From: Candidatus Uhrbacteria bacterium
GTDB taxonomy: Bacteria; Patescibacteriota; Patescibacteriia; 2-12-FULL-60-25
NCBI GenBank assembly: GCA_903828685.1
Contig: CAIKNB010000120.1
Location: 1 to 6,258 of the forward strand
Reading direction: 5' to 3'
DNA length: 6,258 bases
A program made the position numbers and the translations under genes. The stretch's first letter is position 1; each line of letters starts with the position of its first letter. This document shows, piece after piece, positions 1-4,853 of this stretch. Under the pieces are notes generated by a model. The model saw only the letters and a program-made list of their open reading frames with translations, was not told the origin of the DNA and did not search any database.

Positions 1-23
1 AGACGCTCGACGTCACATATGCC

Positions 24-53
24 ATAATATGCGCGCATGGCTAATCCGTTCAA
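24..53 (-). promoter_or_regulatory. Possible divergent promoter for a gene left of the window
   Basis: Read on the minus strand, TTGAAC (48-53) is followed after 18 nt by TATTAT (24-29), matching TTGACA and TATAAT at four and five of six positions. It would drive transcription leftward, out of the window, and its -35 overlaps the proposed -35 of the rightward gene starting at 88. No coding sequence of a leftward gene is visible, so this is a weak inference. Confidence 0.25.
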
Positions 54-77
54 ACTACCATAAAAAGTCTAGATAAA
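49..77 (+). promoter_or_regulatory. Probable promoter of the 346-aa protein gene, near-leaderless
   Basis: TTCAAA (49-54) and GATAAA (72-77) are separated by 17 nt, matching the sigma-70 consensus at four positions each. The ATG at 88 lies only 10 nt after the -10, and no Shine-Dalgarno sequence precedes it. The transcript would therefore have a leader of only a few nucleotides or none. An alternative -10, TAATAT at 25-30, has no convincing -35 in this direction. Confidence 0.4.
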
Positions 78-83
78 CTTTTT
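62..83. repeat. Inverted repeat AAAAAGT-N8-ACTTTTT in promoter
   Basis: Seven-base perfect arms at 62-68 and 77-83 flank the -10 region of the gene starting at 88. The arms resemble those of the palindrome in the proS promoter (2428-2442), although the spacing differs. It could be an operator. It could also be chance in an A/T-rich promoter. Confidence 0.35.
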
Positions 84-87
84 ACCT

Positions 88-1128
88 ATGAAAATCACTT
101 TTGAGCGCGCTCTGCATAGCTTTAACGAAGCGGCTAAAGATAAGCTGAACGACGAAGGAAACAAGGAAAACTTGGGTCATGCCTTGGATTGGCTCATCAA
201 CAAAGCCACTTACAGGTTTGGTACGGATAAGGAAACGCAAAAATCGATCTTCGATCTGCAAGTCAAAAAACAGCAGGTCATGCTAGAGCTCAAGAAACGT
301 CTGTCCGAAATCGATAAGCCTCCGCAGGAAGTCGGCGAACAGCGTGAAGGCGTGCGGCGCGTGGTAAAAACGGACAACGGCTACATCTGGTTGAAGAACA
401 AAGACAAAAAGAAAGTTACGCTCGGCGAACTCATGACCGACGGCGAATGGGGAGTGGAGTATGATCTAGATCCGGAGACTGTGCCGCGCGTGGTGCGCCG
501 CCGTTATCTAGTAGAGCGCGCCAAGCACGAACTCCAACAGTTCGCGGACGAGCAGATTATCTTGAATGAGAAGTCCAGCCAGTACGTGCATGAATTCAAA
601 CGCGATACCTACGGCCGGATCGAACGCGACCGCAAAGACAAGAGCGTCGAAAGCAAGGCCGGACTTGTGGCCGAACGCATGGTGCGCAATTTCCTCAAGA
701 AGGTCGTTTTTGACCTGGGAGGCAAGTATCGTTTGCTGGAAGTAGACGTGTACCAGGATGTGCAGCAGAAAATGGATTTCATCATCCGCCGTCCGGCGCA
801 TGACCGCGGCGTTAAGGTCGAGAGTTCGGAGGAGAACATCGGCGTGCAGTTCACCATCAGCCAGAGCGAGCACACCAAACGCGAAAAAACCAAGCAAATC
901 GATAGAGCACGCCGCGAATTGGGATCAGAAGATAAAGTCCGCGACATCGTTTTGATTTCGCTGCCTTTGGAAGACGTGTTGGAAAAGTTTACGTTGTGGA
1001 GCGAAAAGAAATCAGCTGGCGGCCCGGATAAGCTGTGGAGCCGCGAACAAAAGCAGCAGATATTGCGCGGCATTTTACGCAATTTTTTGCCGCCGCAAGA
1101 AATCGAGGAACTCAGCGGCCGCGTGTGA
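88..1128 (+). CDS. Hypothetical protein, possible PD-(D/E)XK-like fold
   Basis: I do not recognise this 346-residue protein by family. It is soluble and highly charged, with no signal peptide or membrane segment. Residues 49-75 look like a long, coiled-coil-prone helix. The C-terminal half has a suggestive order: helix 193-208 (with E196), strand 213-222, strand 228-234 (KMDFII, D230), strand 250-258 (GVQFTIS), a basic helix 262-278 (KxxQIxRARREL) and strand 285-292. This matches the alpha-beta-beta-beta-alpha-beta core of PD-(D/E)XK nuclease-like proteins. D230 and Q254 would fill acidic/polar positions, but the usual lysine of (E/Q)xK is T256. If the fold is right, it may be inactive or use a lysine elsewhere. 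This is fold inference only. The start at 88 is the first ATG, placed just after a likely -10 box without a Shine-Dalgarno site. The TGA stop is followed after 16 nt by the next promoter, with no clear terminator between. Confidence 0.8.
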   Translation: MKITFERALHSFNEAAKDKLNDEGNKENLGHALDWLINKATYRFGTDKETQKSIFDLQVKKQQVMLELKKRLSEIDKPPQEVGEQREGVRRVVKTDNGYIWLKNKDKKKVTLGELMTDGEWGVEYDLDPETVPRVVRRRYLVERAKHELQQFADEQIILNEKSSQYVHEFKRDTYGRIERDRKDKSVESKAGLVAERMVRNFLKKVVFDLGGKYRLLEVDVYQDVQQKMDFIIRRPAHDRGVKVESSEENIGVQFTISQSEHTKREKTKQIDRARRELGSEDKVRDIVLISLPLEDVLEKFTLWSEKKSAGGPDKLWSREQKQQILRGILRNFLPPQEIEELSGRV

Positions 1129-1144
1129 GTTTGCGTTAGGCGTC

Positions 1145-1172
1145 TTTACATAAACGGCCCGTGTGATAATTT
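1145..1172 (+). promoter_or_regulatory. Promoter of first Cys4-protein gene
   Basis: The -35 is TTTACA (1145-1150). The -10 is either TAATTT (1167-1172, 16-nt spacer) or the better-matching GATAAT (1165-1170, 14-nt spacer). The same arrangement recurs at 1765-1792 before the paralogous gene, which supports it as a real promoter. Transcription would start near 1177-1180. Confidence 0.5.
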
Positions 1173-1177
1173 ACAGG

Positions 1178-1224
1178 CCTTGTTCTTTTAGTTTTGGCCG
1201 TTCGTTTGTGCGGCAAGGGTGCCG
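1178..1224 (+). promoter_or_regulatory. Conserved 5' leader with AAGGGT hairpin (copy A)
   Basis: The predicted RNA begins with CCTTGTTCTTTTAG (1178-1191). It then forms a hairpin with stem CGGC/GCCG (1211-1214 and 1221-1224) and loop AAGGGT. Copy B has the same loop with stem CCGC/GCGG, so pair 2 has switched from G-C to C-G. The 5' CCTT box can pair with AAGG of the loop. The following TTCTTT can pair, mostly through wobble, with the GGGGGA of the ribosome binding site. This suggests a cis-acting RNA controlling translation. I see no match to a riboswitch class I know. Confidence 0.45.
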
Positions 1225-1230
1225 TTGAAC

Positions 1231-1237
1231 GGGGGAG
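1231..1237 (+). promoter_or_regulatory. Shine-Dalgarno site of first Cys4-protein gene
   Basis: GGGGGAG lies 6 nt before the ATG at 1244 and fixes that start over other in-window starts. It begins 7 nt after the leader hairpin ends, the same distance as in the second copy. Confidence 0.65.
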
Positions 1238-1243
1238 AGCCGG

Positions 1244-1672
1244 ATGGACAACCAAGAACCGTCAGAAACAGCCAGGAAGATGCGACCGTCGGGTGTATAT
1301 GGCTTCGTGCAGAAGCCGCTCAAGGATTTGGTCCGGGACAAAAGCTTGCCGGCCAAAAAGAAGATGCGTCGCGCAGCCCTGTGCGACGAGTCCGCTGGCA
1401 TCGCATCATCGGATGAACCGGAAGAAGATTCCGAGCTCCGGAGCAAAGAAAAGCCCGTGCAATATTGCCAGGCGCCCAAAGGCAATGGCGTGTGCGGCGC
1501 CATCATCTCGCGCTACAATCCGTATGGAGCGAGCGTGTGCCAGCCTTGTGCCGAAGCACTGGCGCGTCTCGCCATTCAGCACGGCCGCAAACCCGATGTC
1601 AGGCGCGTGTTGGCCTGGCTCAAAAGAGTGTTGGAGGCGAAAAGAGGCATGAAGTCGCCCCTCGCCACCTGA
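1244..1672 (+). CDS. Small Cys4 (putative zinc-binding) protein, copy A
   Basis: This is a 142-residue cytosolic protein of a family I do not recognise. The first 70 residues are charged, rich in Lys, Glu and Ser, and probably disordered. Residues 73-128 hold the conserved module, with C75-x8-C84-x14-C99-x2-C102 followed by a helix ending in AWLKR. The four cysteines suggest one bound zinc, perhaps in a treble-clef-like arrangement, but metal binding is inferred. The next gene encodes a paralogue sharing CQAPKGNG-(V/I)-CGAIIS, NPY, VCQPCA, AI..GR.P and AWL.R. The gene is monocistronic, with its own promoter, structured leader, Shine-Dalgarno site and terminator. The start at 1244 is set by GGGGGAG 6 nt upstream. 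A role in nucleic-acid or protein binding would be typical of such a module but is unproven. Confidence 0.8.
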   Translation: MDNQEPSETARKMRPSGVYGFVQKPLKDLVRDKSLPAKKKMRRAALCDESAGIASSDEPEEDSELRSKEKPVQYCQAPKGNGVCGAIISRYNPYGASVCQPCAEALARLAIQHGRKPDVRRVLAWLKRVLEAKRGMKSPLAT

Positions 1673-1691
1673 CGATTTACTTTCTCAGCGT

Positions 1692-1722
1692 AAGCCCCGA
1701 CTTGCTTGTCGGGGCTTTGATT
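1692..1722 (+). terminator. Intrinsic terminator of copy A
   Basis: A perfect 10-bp stem, AAGCCCCGAC/GTCGGGGCTT (1692-1701 and 1708-1717), with a 6-nt loop is followed by a T-rich tail. It begins 20 nt after the stop codon. The terminator after copy B has the same shape and tail. Confidence 0.85.
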
Positions 1723-1764
1723 TATCTTTATGCAGCGCAGATTCTGACCTCTGCGCCTAGGGCC

Positions 1765-1792
1765 TTTACACGGCGGACAGCTGTGGTAACTT
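1765..1792 (+). promoter_or_regulatory. Promoter of second Cys4-protein gene
   Basis: TTTACA (1765-1770) and TAACTT (1787-1792) are separated by 16 nt, aligned with the corresponding boxes of copy A. The -10 is a poor match alone; the case rests on conservation between copies. Transcription would begin near 1798. Confidence 0.45.
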
Positions 1793-1797
1793 GATAG

Positions 1798-1834
1798 CCT
1801 TGTCCTTTCAGTGACGATTACCGCAAGGGTGCGG
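1798..1834 (+). promoter_or_regulatory. Conserved 5' leader with AAGGGT hairpin (copy B)
   Basis: CCTTGTCCTTTCAG (1798-1811) is followed by a hairpin with stem CCGC/GCGG (1821-1824 and 1831-1834) and loop AAGGGT. TCCTTT (1803-1808) is perfectly complementary to AAAGGA (1841-1846) of the ribosome binding site. CCTTG (1798-1802) is complementary to CAAGG (1824-1828), which includes four loop bases. These pairings would be alternatives, as expected for an RNA that opens or closes the ribosome site. Whether it senses a ligand, a protein or nothing cannot be told from sequence. Confidence 0.45.
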
Positions 1835-1840
1835 CAACAC

Positions 1841-1847
1841 AAAGGAG
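1841..1847 (+). promoter_or_regulatory. Shine-Dalgarno site deciding the start at 1856
   Basis: AAAGGAG lies 8 nt before the ATG at 1856, making that the start rather than the in-frame GTG at 1811, which falls inside the conserved leader. Confidence 0.75.
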
Positions 1848-1855
1848 CGTGTCAG

Positions 1856-2371
1856 ATGGGAAGAAGAAGGCTAAGTGAAGGCAGGTCGAACAAATCCAGT
1901 ACCGAGTCACATCGATCCAAGTCGTGCACTTTTGTGCGGCTGCCGGGTTGCAAACCAGCAGAGCCGATTTCTGCGGCGCAACCCGTTGATGCGCTGGTCA
2001 GTATGCTCTGTGGGAAAGGCGAAGGTGGCCCTCCCACGCTGGGTGAGATGTCTGGGGAGCGTACGGAAAAGCGCCATACTTATGCCGGCACGCCGTGCCA
2101 AGCGCCAAAAGGCAATGGCATCTGCGGTGCCATCATCTCCGCGCTCAACCCGTATGCTAACGTGCCCGTGTGCCAACCCTGCGCAGCGCGCTTGATGGAC
2201 CAAGCCATCGAATCCGGCAGAAGCCCGGAGATCAGGAAATACTGGGCTTGGCTCATGCGCAACCAGGGGAAAGCTGCGCCCAAGAAGCTGGAGGATCGTC
2301 CTTCCGGAGTGCGGCCAGTCGATGACGCTGAACCATCCGAAGAGATGGGTATCAGAGTCGCCACCGGCTGA
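1856..2371 (+). CDS. Small Cys4 (putative zinc-binding) protein, copy B
   Basis: This is a 171-residue paralogue of the protein encoded at 1244-1672. Residues 1-78 are variable, Ser/Arg/Gly-rich and not alignable with copy A apart from their basic start. The module at 79-135 has C81-x8-C90-x15-C106-x2-C109 and a helix ending in AWLMR. The C-terminal 35 residues are a low-complexity charged tail that copy A largely lacks. Cysteine spacing is the same except for one extra residue before the final CxxC. Strong conservation of the module against divergent ends suggests selection on the Cys4 domain, so both copies are probably functional. Function is unknown; zinc binding is inferred. It has its own promoter, structured leader and terminator. 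The extra cysteines in the N-terminal part (C24, C32, C52) have no counterpart pattern in copy A. Confidence 0.8.
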   Translation: MGRRRLSEGRSNKSSTESHRSKSCTFVRLPGCKPAEPISAAQPVDALVSMLCGKGEGGPPTLGEMSGERTEKRHTYAGTPCQAPKGNGICGAIISALNPYANVPVCQPCAARLMDQAIESGRSPEIRKYWAWLMRNQGKAAPKKLEDRPSGVRPVDDAEPSEEMGIRVATG

Positions 2372-2391
2372 CTGCCGCAGCTCAAACGTCT

Positions 2392-2421
2392 AGCCTCGAC
2401 TGATTGGTCGAGGCTTTGTTT
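2392..2421 (+). terminator. Intrinsic terminator of copy B
   Basis: A perfect 9-bp stem, AGCCTCGAC/GTCGAGGCT (2392-2400 and 2407-2415), with a 6-nt loop is followed by TTGTTT. Relative to copy A, one stem pair has changed from C-G to T-A on both sides, so the hairpin has been maintained. Confidence 0.85.
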
Positions 2422-2422
2422 A

Positions 2423-2450
2423 TGGACAAAAGTCAGACTTTTAAGCTAAT
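2423..2450 (+). promoter_or_regulatory. Probable proS promoter, near-leaderless
   Basis: TGGACA (2423-2428, five of six matches to TTGACA) is followed after 16 nt by GCTAAT (2445-2450, four of six). The ATG at 2462 lies 11 nt further on with no Shine-Dalgarno sequence, so the transcript would have almost no leader. The promoter directly abuts the terminator tail of the preceding gene. Confidence 0.45.
2428..2442. repeat. Palindrome AAAAGTC-A-GACTTTT within proS promoter
   Basis: A perfect 15-bp palindrome with a single central base sits between the -35 and -10 boxes. The one-base centre is too tight for an RNA hairpin, so a DNA-binding site (operator) is more likely than a terminator. Related arms occur in the promoter at 62-83. 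Confidence 0.45.
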
Positions 2451-2461
2451 CTTCCTTCACT

Positions 2462-3730
2462 ATGCAGATGTCCAAGCTTTTCACCAAGACTTCCAAGACC
2501 GCGCCGCATGACGCGGACACGGCCAACGCCAAATACCTGATCCAGGGTTCATTCGTGCACCAAGAGATGGCTGGCGTGTATTCCTGGCTGCCGCTGGGAT
2601 TGCGCGTGCTCAACAAAGTCGTGAACATTATTCGTGAGGAAATGGACGCCATCGGCGGTCAGGAAATCCTCATGTCCGCGCTGCAACCCAAAGAGAACTG
2701 GATCACGACCGGACGCTGGGATTCGGTGGACATCCTATTCAAGCTGCACAGCCAGACCGACAAAGATTATGCGCTGGGCTGCAGCCACGAGGAGCTGGTG
2801 ACGCCGCTCGTGGGTTCGTTCATCAAGTCATATAAGGATTTGCCGTGTGCCGTGTACCAGGTCCAAACCAAGTTCCGCGACGAGTTGCGCGCCAAGTCAG
2901 GCGTGTTGCGCGGCCGCGAGTTCGGCATGAAGGATATGTATTCTTTCCACGCCACGCAGGAAGATCTGGAACGGTATTACCAAAAAGTTTTGCAGGCTTA
3001 CATCAAAGTTTTCCAGCGCTGCGGTTTGGACGTCAAAGTCACCGAAGCTTCGGGCGGCATCTTCACCAAAAACGTGTCGCACGAGTTCCAAGTCGTGACA
3101 CCGGCTGGCGAAGACAATATTCTGGCCTGCCCCAACTGCACTTACGCGCAGAATTCAGAAGTCTCGACCTTGAAGGAAGGGGACAAATGCCCGGATTGCG
3201 GCGGAGTATTGGCTGCGGTTAAAGGCGTGGAAGTGGGCAATATCTTTGATTTGGGCACCAAGTATTCGGATGCATTCAAAGTCGAATTCACGGCCGAAGA
3301 CGGTAGCCGTCAAACGGCTTTGATGGGTTGCTATGGCATCGGCACCACGCGGCTCGTGGGCACCATCGTCGAAGCTCTGCATGACGAGCGCGGCATCATG
3401 TGGCCCAAGTTGGTCGCGCCCTTCGCCATCCATCTCGTGTCATTGAATTCCAAAGACGAAGCAGTGCAGGCCAAGATCATGGATACGGCCGCGACGCTGT
3501 ACGAAGACATGCTGCATGAAGGACTGGAAGTGATTTGGGACGACCGTGAAGCCAGCCCGGGCGAAAAATTGGCTGATGCTGATTTGCTCGGTATGCCGCT
3601 GCGCATCCTCATCTCGGAAAAATCTCTCAAGGAAAATTCCGTGGAATGGAAACAGCGCGCGGAAAAAGATGCCAAGCTTGTGAATCTGCAGGATGTGATG
3701 GAAGAGGCGCAAGGCTTTGTAGAAGAATAA
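2462..3730 (+). CDS. proS: Prolyl-tRNA synthetase, short form without editing insertion
   Basis: This cytosolic class II aminoacyl-tRNA synthetase charges tRNA-Pro with proline using ATP. Motif 1 spans roughly residues 36-75 (GVYSWLPLGLRVLNK through GGQEILMSAL). The substrate loop is CSHEE (107-111). Motif 2 is FRDE (138-141) with RGREFGMKD (150-158), and motif 3 is MGCYGIGTTRL (288-298). The anticodon-binding domain occupies about 315-422 (WDDREASPGEKLADADLLG). At 422 residues it is about 150 shorter than the usual bacterial enzyme of roughly 570, because the INS editing domain between motifs 2 and 3 is missing. In that place is a CPNC/CPDC four-cysteine ribbon (223-226 and 243-246), probably zinc-binding. 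Mischarged Ala-tRNA-Pro would therefore need clearing in trans or be tolerated. The start at 2462 has no Shine-Dalgarno site; ATG at 2468 is a close alternative. It ends at a terminator shared with convergent pyrB. Confidence 0.96.
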   Translation: MQMSKLFTKTSKTAPHDADTANAKYLIQGSFVHQEMAGVYSWLPLGLRVLNKVVNIIREEMDAIGGQEILMSALQPKENWITTGRWDSVDILFKLHSQTDKDYALGCSHEELVTPLVGSFIKSYKDLPCAVYQVQTKFRDELRAKSGVLRGREFGMKDMYSFHATQEDLERYYQKVLQAYIKVFQRCGLDVKVTEASGGIFTKNVSHEFQVVTPAGEDNILACPNCTYAQNSEVSTLKEGDKCPDCGGVLAAVKGVEVGNIFDLGTKYSDAFKVEFTAEDGSRQTALMGCYGIGTTRLVGTIVEALHDERGIMWPKLVAPFAIHLVSLNSKDEAVQAKIMDTAATLYEDMLHEGLEVIWDDREASPGEKLADADLLGMPLRILISEKSLKENSVEWKQRAEKDAKLVNLQDVMEEAQGFVEE

Positions 3731-3745
3731 TTCAGGAAAAAGAAT

Positions 3746-3775
3746 AGCGGTCTGCCTGGGCAGACCGCTTTTTTT
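3746..3775. terminator. Bidirectional terminator between proS and pyrB
   Basis: A perfect stem AGCGGTCTG/CAGACCGCT (3746-3754 and 3761-3769), extendable through CC/GG in the loop, is followed by seven T on the plus strand (3769-3775). On the minus strand it is followed by TATTCTTTTT. It therefore serves both convergent genes, and better for proS. Confidence 0.9.
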
Positions 3776-3785
3776 AGCAGAAGGT

Positions 3786-4784
3786 TCAGTCAGCGCGCAA
3801 CATGCGGCTGAGGATGGCCATGCGCGCATACATGCCGTATTCGCATTGGCGGAAGTACGCGGCGCGCGGATCCGCATCCACCTCCACGGAGATCTCCGGG
3901 TTCCCGTCCTGGCTGTCCCGCGGCAAGGGATGCATGAGGATCATCTCGCCTCGGGGCTTGGCCATGGCCATAGTCGCGGGCGTGACGATGTAGGGGATGG
4001 TCGCCGGACGCTGGTCCTGGGGGATGCGTTCCAGCTGCACGCGCGTCACGTAGAGCGCGTCGCTTTCCGGCACCACCTCTTCCAGCCGATCGTGGATCCG
4101 CGGCTCCAATCCGTGCCCGCGCAATTCGGACACAAGTTTGTCCGGCATGCGCAGTTCAGGCGGCGACACCAGGTTGAGTTGGATGCCGTCGTACAGGCAG
4201 AGCAAGCGCGAGAGCGAATGCACGGTGCGTCCGTGTTTCAAATCTCCCACCATGGTCACGGTCAAGCCGTCGATGCGCTTGAGCTCGCGATAAATGGTGA
4301 AGAGGTCCAACACAGCTTGGGTCGGATGCTCGCCTTTGCCGTCGCCTGCGTTGATGACGGGCACGGGGCTCGCTTCGGCCGCTTTCTTGGCCACGCCCTC
4401 TTCCTTTTGCCGCAGCACGATGACGTCCGAATAGCACGCCAGGGTACGGATGGTGTCCTCCAGGCTTTCACCTTTGGCTACGGACGAGAATTGGACGTTG
4501 CTGATGCTCTCGACCATGCCGCCCATGCGCTTCATGGCGATGGCGAACGAACTCATGGTGCGCGTCGACGGCTCGTAGAACAAGTCGTAGAGGCATTTAC
4601 CCACCAAGAGCTGTGAGGCTCCTTCGTTGTGCACCATGTGTTCCAGATGGTGCGCCAGAGGAAAGAGGTCTTCGTCCAGGTCGCGACGGTCGCGGATTTG
4701 CGCTACGGAAATGAAATGTCGGCGCCAGTGCCACATGCCGTCAGCATAGGGCGGCGGAGCGATGTTCTTCGGATTGATCAGCAT
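3786..4784 (-). CDS. pyrB: Aspartate carbamoyltransferase catalytic chain
   Basis: It condenses carbamoyl phosphate with aspartate to N-carbamoyl-aspartate, the committed step of de novo pyrimidine synthesis, in the cytosol. All active-site motifs are visible: carbamoyl-phosphate loop STRT (73-76), K104 in the SVAKGES loop, R125, HPTQ (153-156), R186 in HGRTVHS, the aspartate-binding TRVQ.ER (247-253) and HPLPR (285-289), then DPRAAYFRQCEYGMYARMAIL near the end. It has 332 residues, slightly longer than the roughly 310 usual for the family, through an N-terminal extension of about 20 residues. The TRVQ.ER motif marks it as an aspartate rather than an ornithine carbamoyltransferase. No pyrI or other pyr gene is in the window, so whether it forms a regulated holoenzyme is unknown. 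It lies 69 bp downstream of elp3 on the same strand but has its own strong promoter and a GGAGG site 8 nt before the ATG. Confidence 0.97.
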   Translation of the reverse strand: MLINPKNIAPPPYADGMWHWRRHFISVAQIRDRRDLDEDLFPLAHHLEHMVHNEGASQLLVGKCLYDLFYEPSTRTMSSFAIAMKRMGGMVESISNVQFSSVAKGESLEDTIRTLACYSDVIVLRQKEEGVAKKAAEASPVPVINAGDGKGEHPTQAVLDLFTIYRELKRIDGLTVTMVGDLKHGRTVHSLSRLLCLYDGIQLNLVSPPELRMPDKLVSELRGHGLEPRIHDRLEEVVPESDALYVTRVQLERIPQDQRPATIPYIVTPATMAMAKPRGEMILMHPLPRDSQDGNPEISVEVDADPRAAYFRQCEYGMYARMAILSRMLRAD

Positions 4785-4792
4785 GAAACAAA

Positions 4793-4799
4793 CCTCCTC
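4793..4799 (-). promoter_or_regulatory. Strong Shine-Dalgarno site of pyrB
   Basis: GAGGAGG on the minus strand lies 8 nt before the ATG at 4784 and confirms that start. It contrasts with proS and the gene at 88, which have none. Confidence 0.85.
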
Positions 4800-4820
4800 G
4801 GTTATAATGTGCTGGCCCGC

Positions 4821-4849
4821 ATATTACTCACGCCCGAACGGAATGTCAA
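4821..4849 (-). promoter_or_regulatory. Near-consensus sigma-70 promoter of pyrB
   Basis: On the minus strand, a perfect TTGACA (4844-4849) and TAATAT (4821-4826) are separated by the ideal 17 nt. The -35 begins 4 nt past the elp3 stop codon. A transcript starting near 4814 has a roughly 30-nt leader with the Shine-Dalgarno site. I see no attenuator or structured leader. Read-through from elp3 is also possible, since no terminator separates the genes. Confidence 0.8.
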
Positions 4850-4853
4850 AAAG

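Larger units (their letters stand above)
1145..2421 (+). repeat. Diverged tandem duplication of a whole transcription unit
   Basis: Unit A (about 1145-1722) and unit B (about 1765-2421) align in order. The shared parts are TTTACA, a TGxTAAxTT box, CCTTGTYCTTTYAG, an AAGGGT-loop hairpin, a Shine-Dalgarno site, a Cys4 protein gene and a terminator ending in GCTTTG(A)TTTAT. Sequence between these blocks has diverged strongly, including a roughly 10-nt length difference in the leader and different N-terminal coding regions. This is an old tandem duplication in which the control signals and the Cys4 domain have been kept. Confidence 0.75.

Noticed and set aside
508..1082. Minus-strand open frames opposite the 346-aa protein gene
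   Set aside because: They are shadows of the plus-strand gene, which is longer, has a promoter and has plausible protein composition.
1811..1855. GTG at 1811 as the start of the second Cys4 gene
   Set aside because: It lies inside the conserved leader, has no Shine-Dalgarno site, and the ATG at 1856 has AAAGGAG at good spacing and matches the layout of the first copy.
1673..1855. tRNA, CRISPR array or insertion sequence in the intergenic regions
   Set aside because: No cloverleaf, no regularly spaced direct repeats and no transposase were seen; the gaps are accounted for by terminators, promoters and leaders.
3846..4616. Long plus-strand open frame of 256 codons opposite pyrB
   Set aside because: It is antisense to a gene with every catalytic motif, is His- and Arg-rich in the way expected of a complementary-strand frame, and has no family features.
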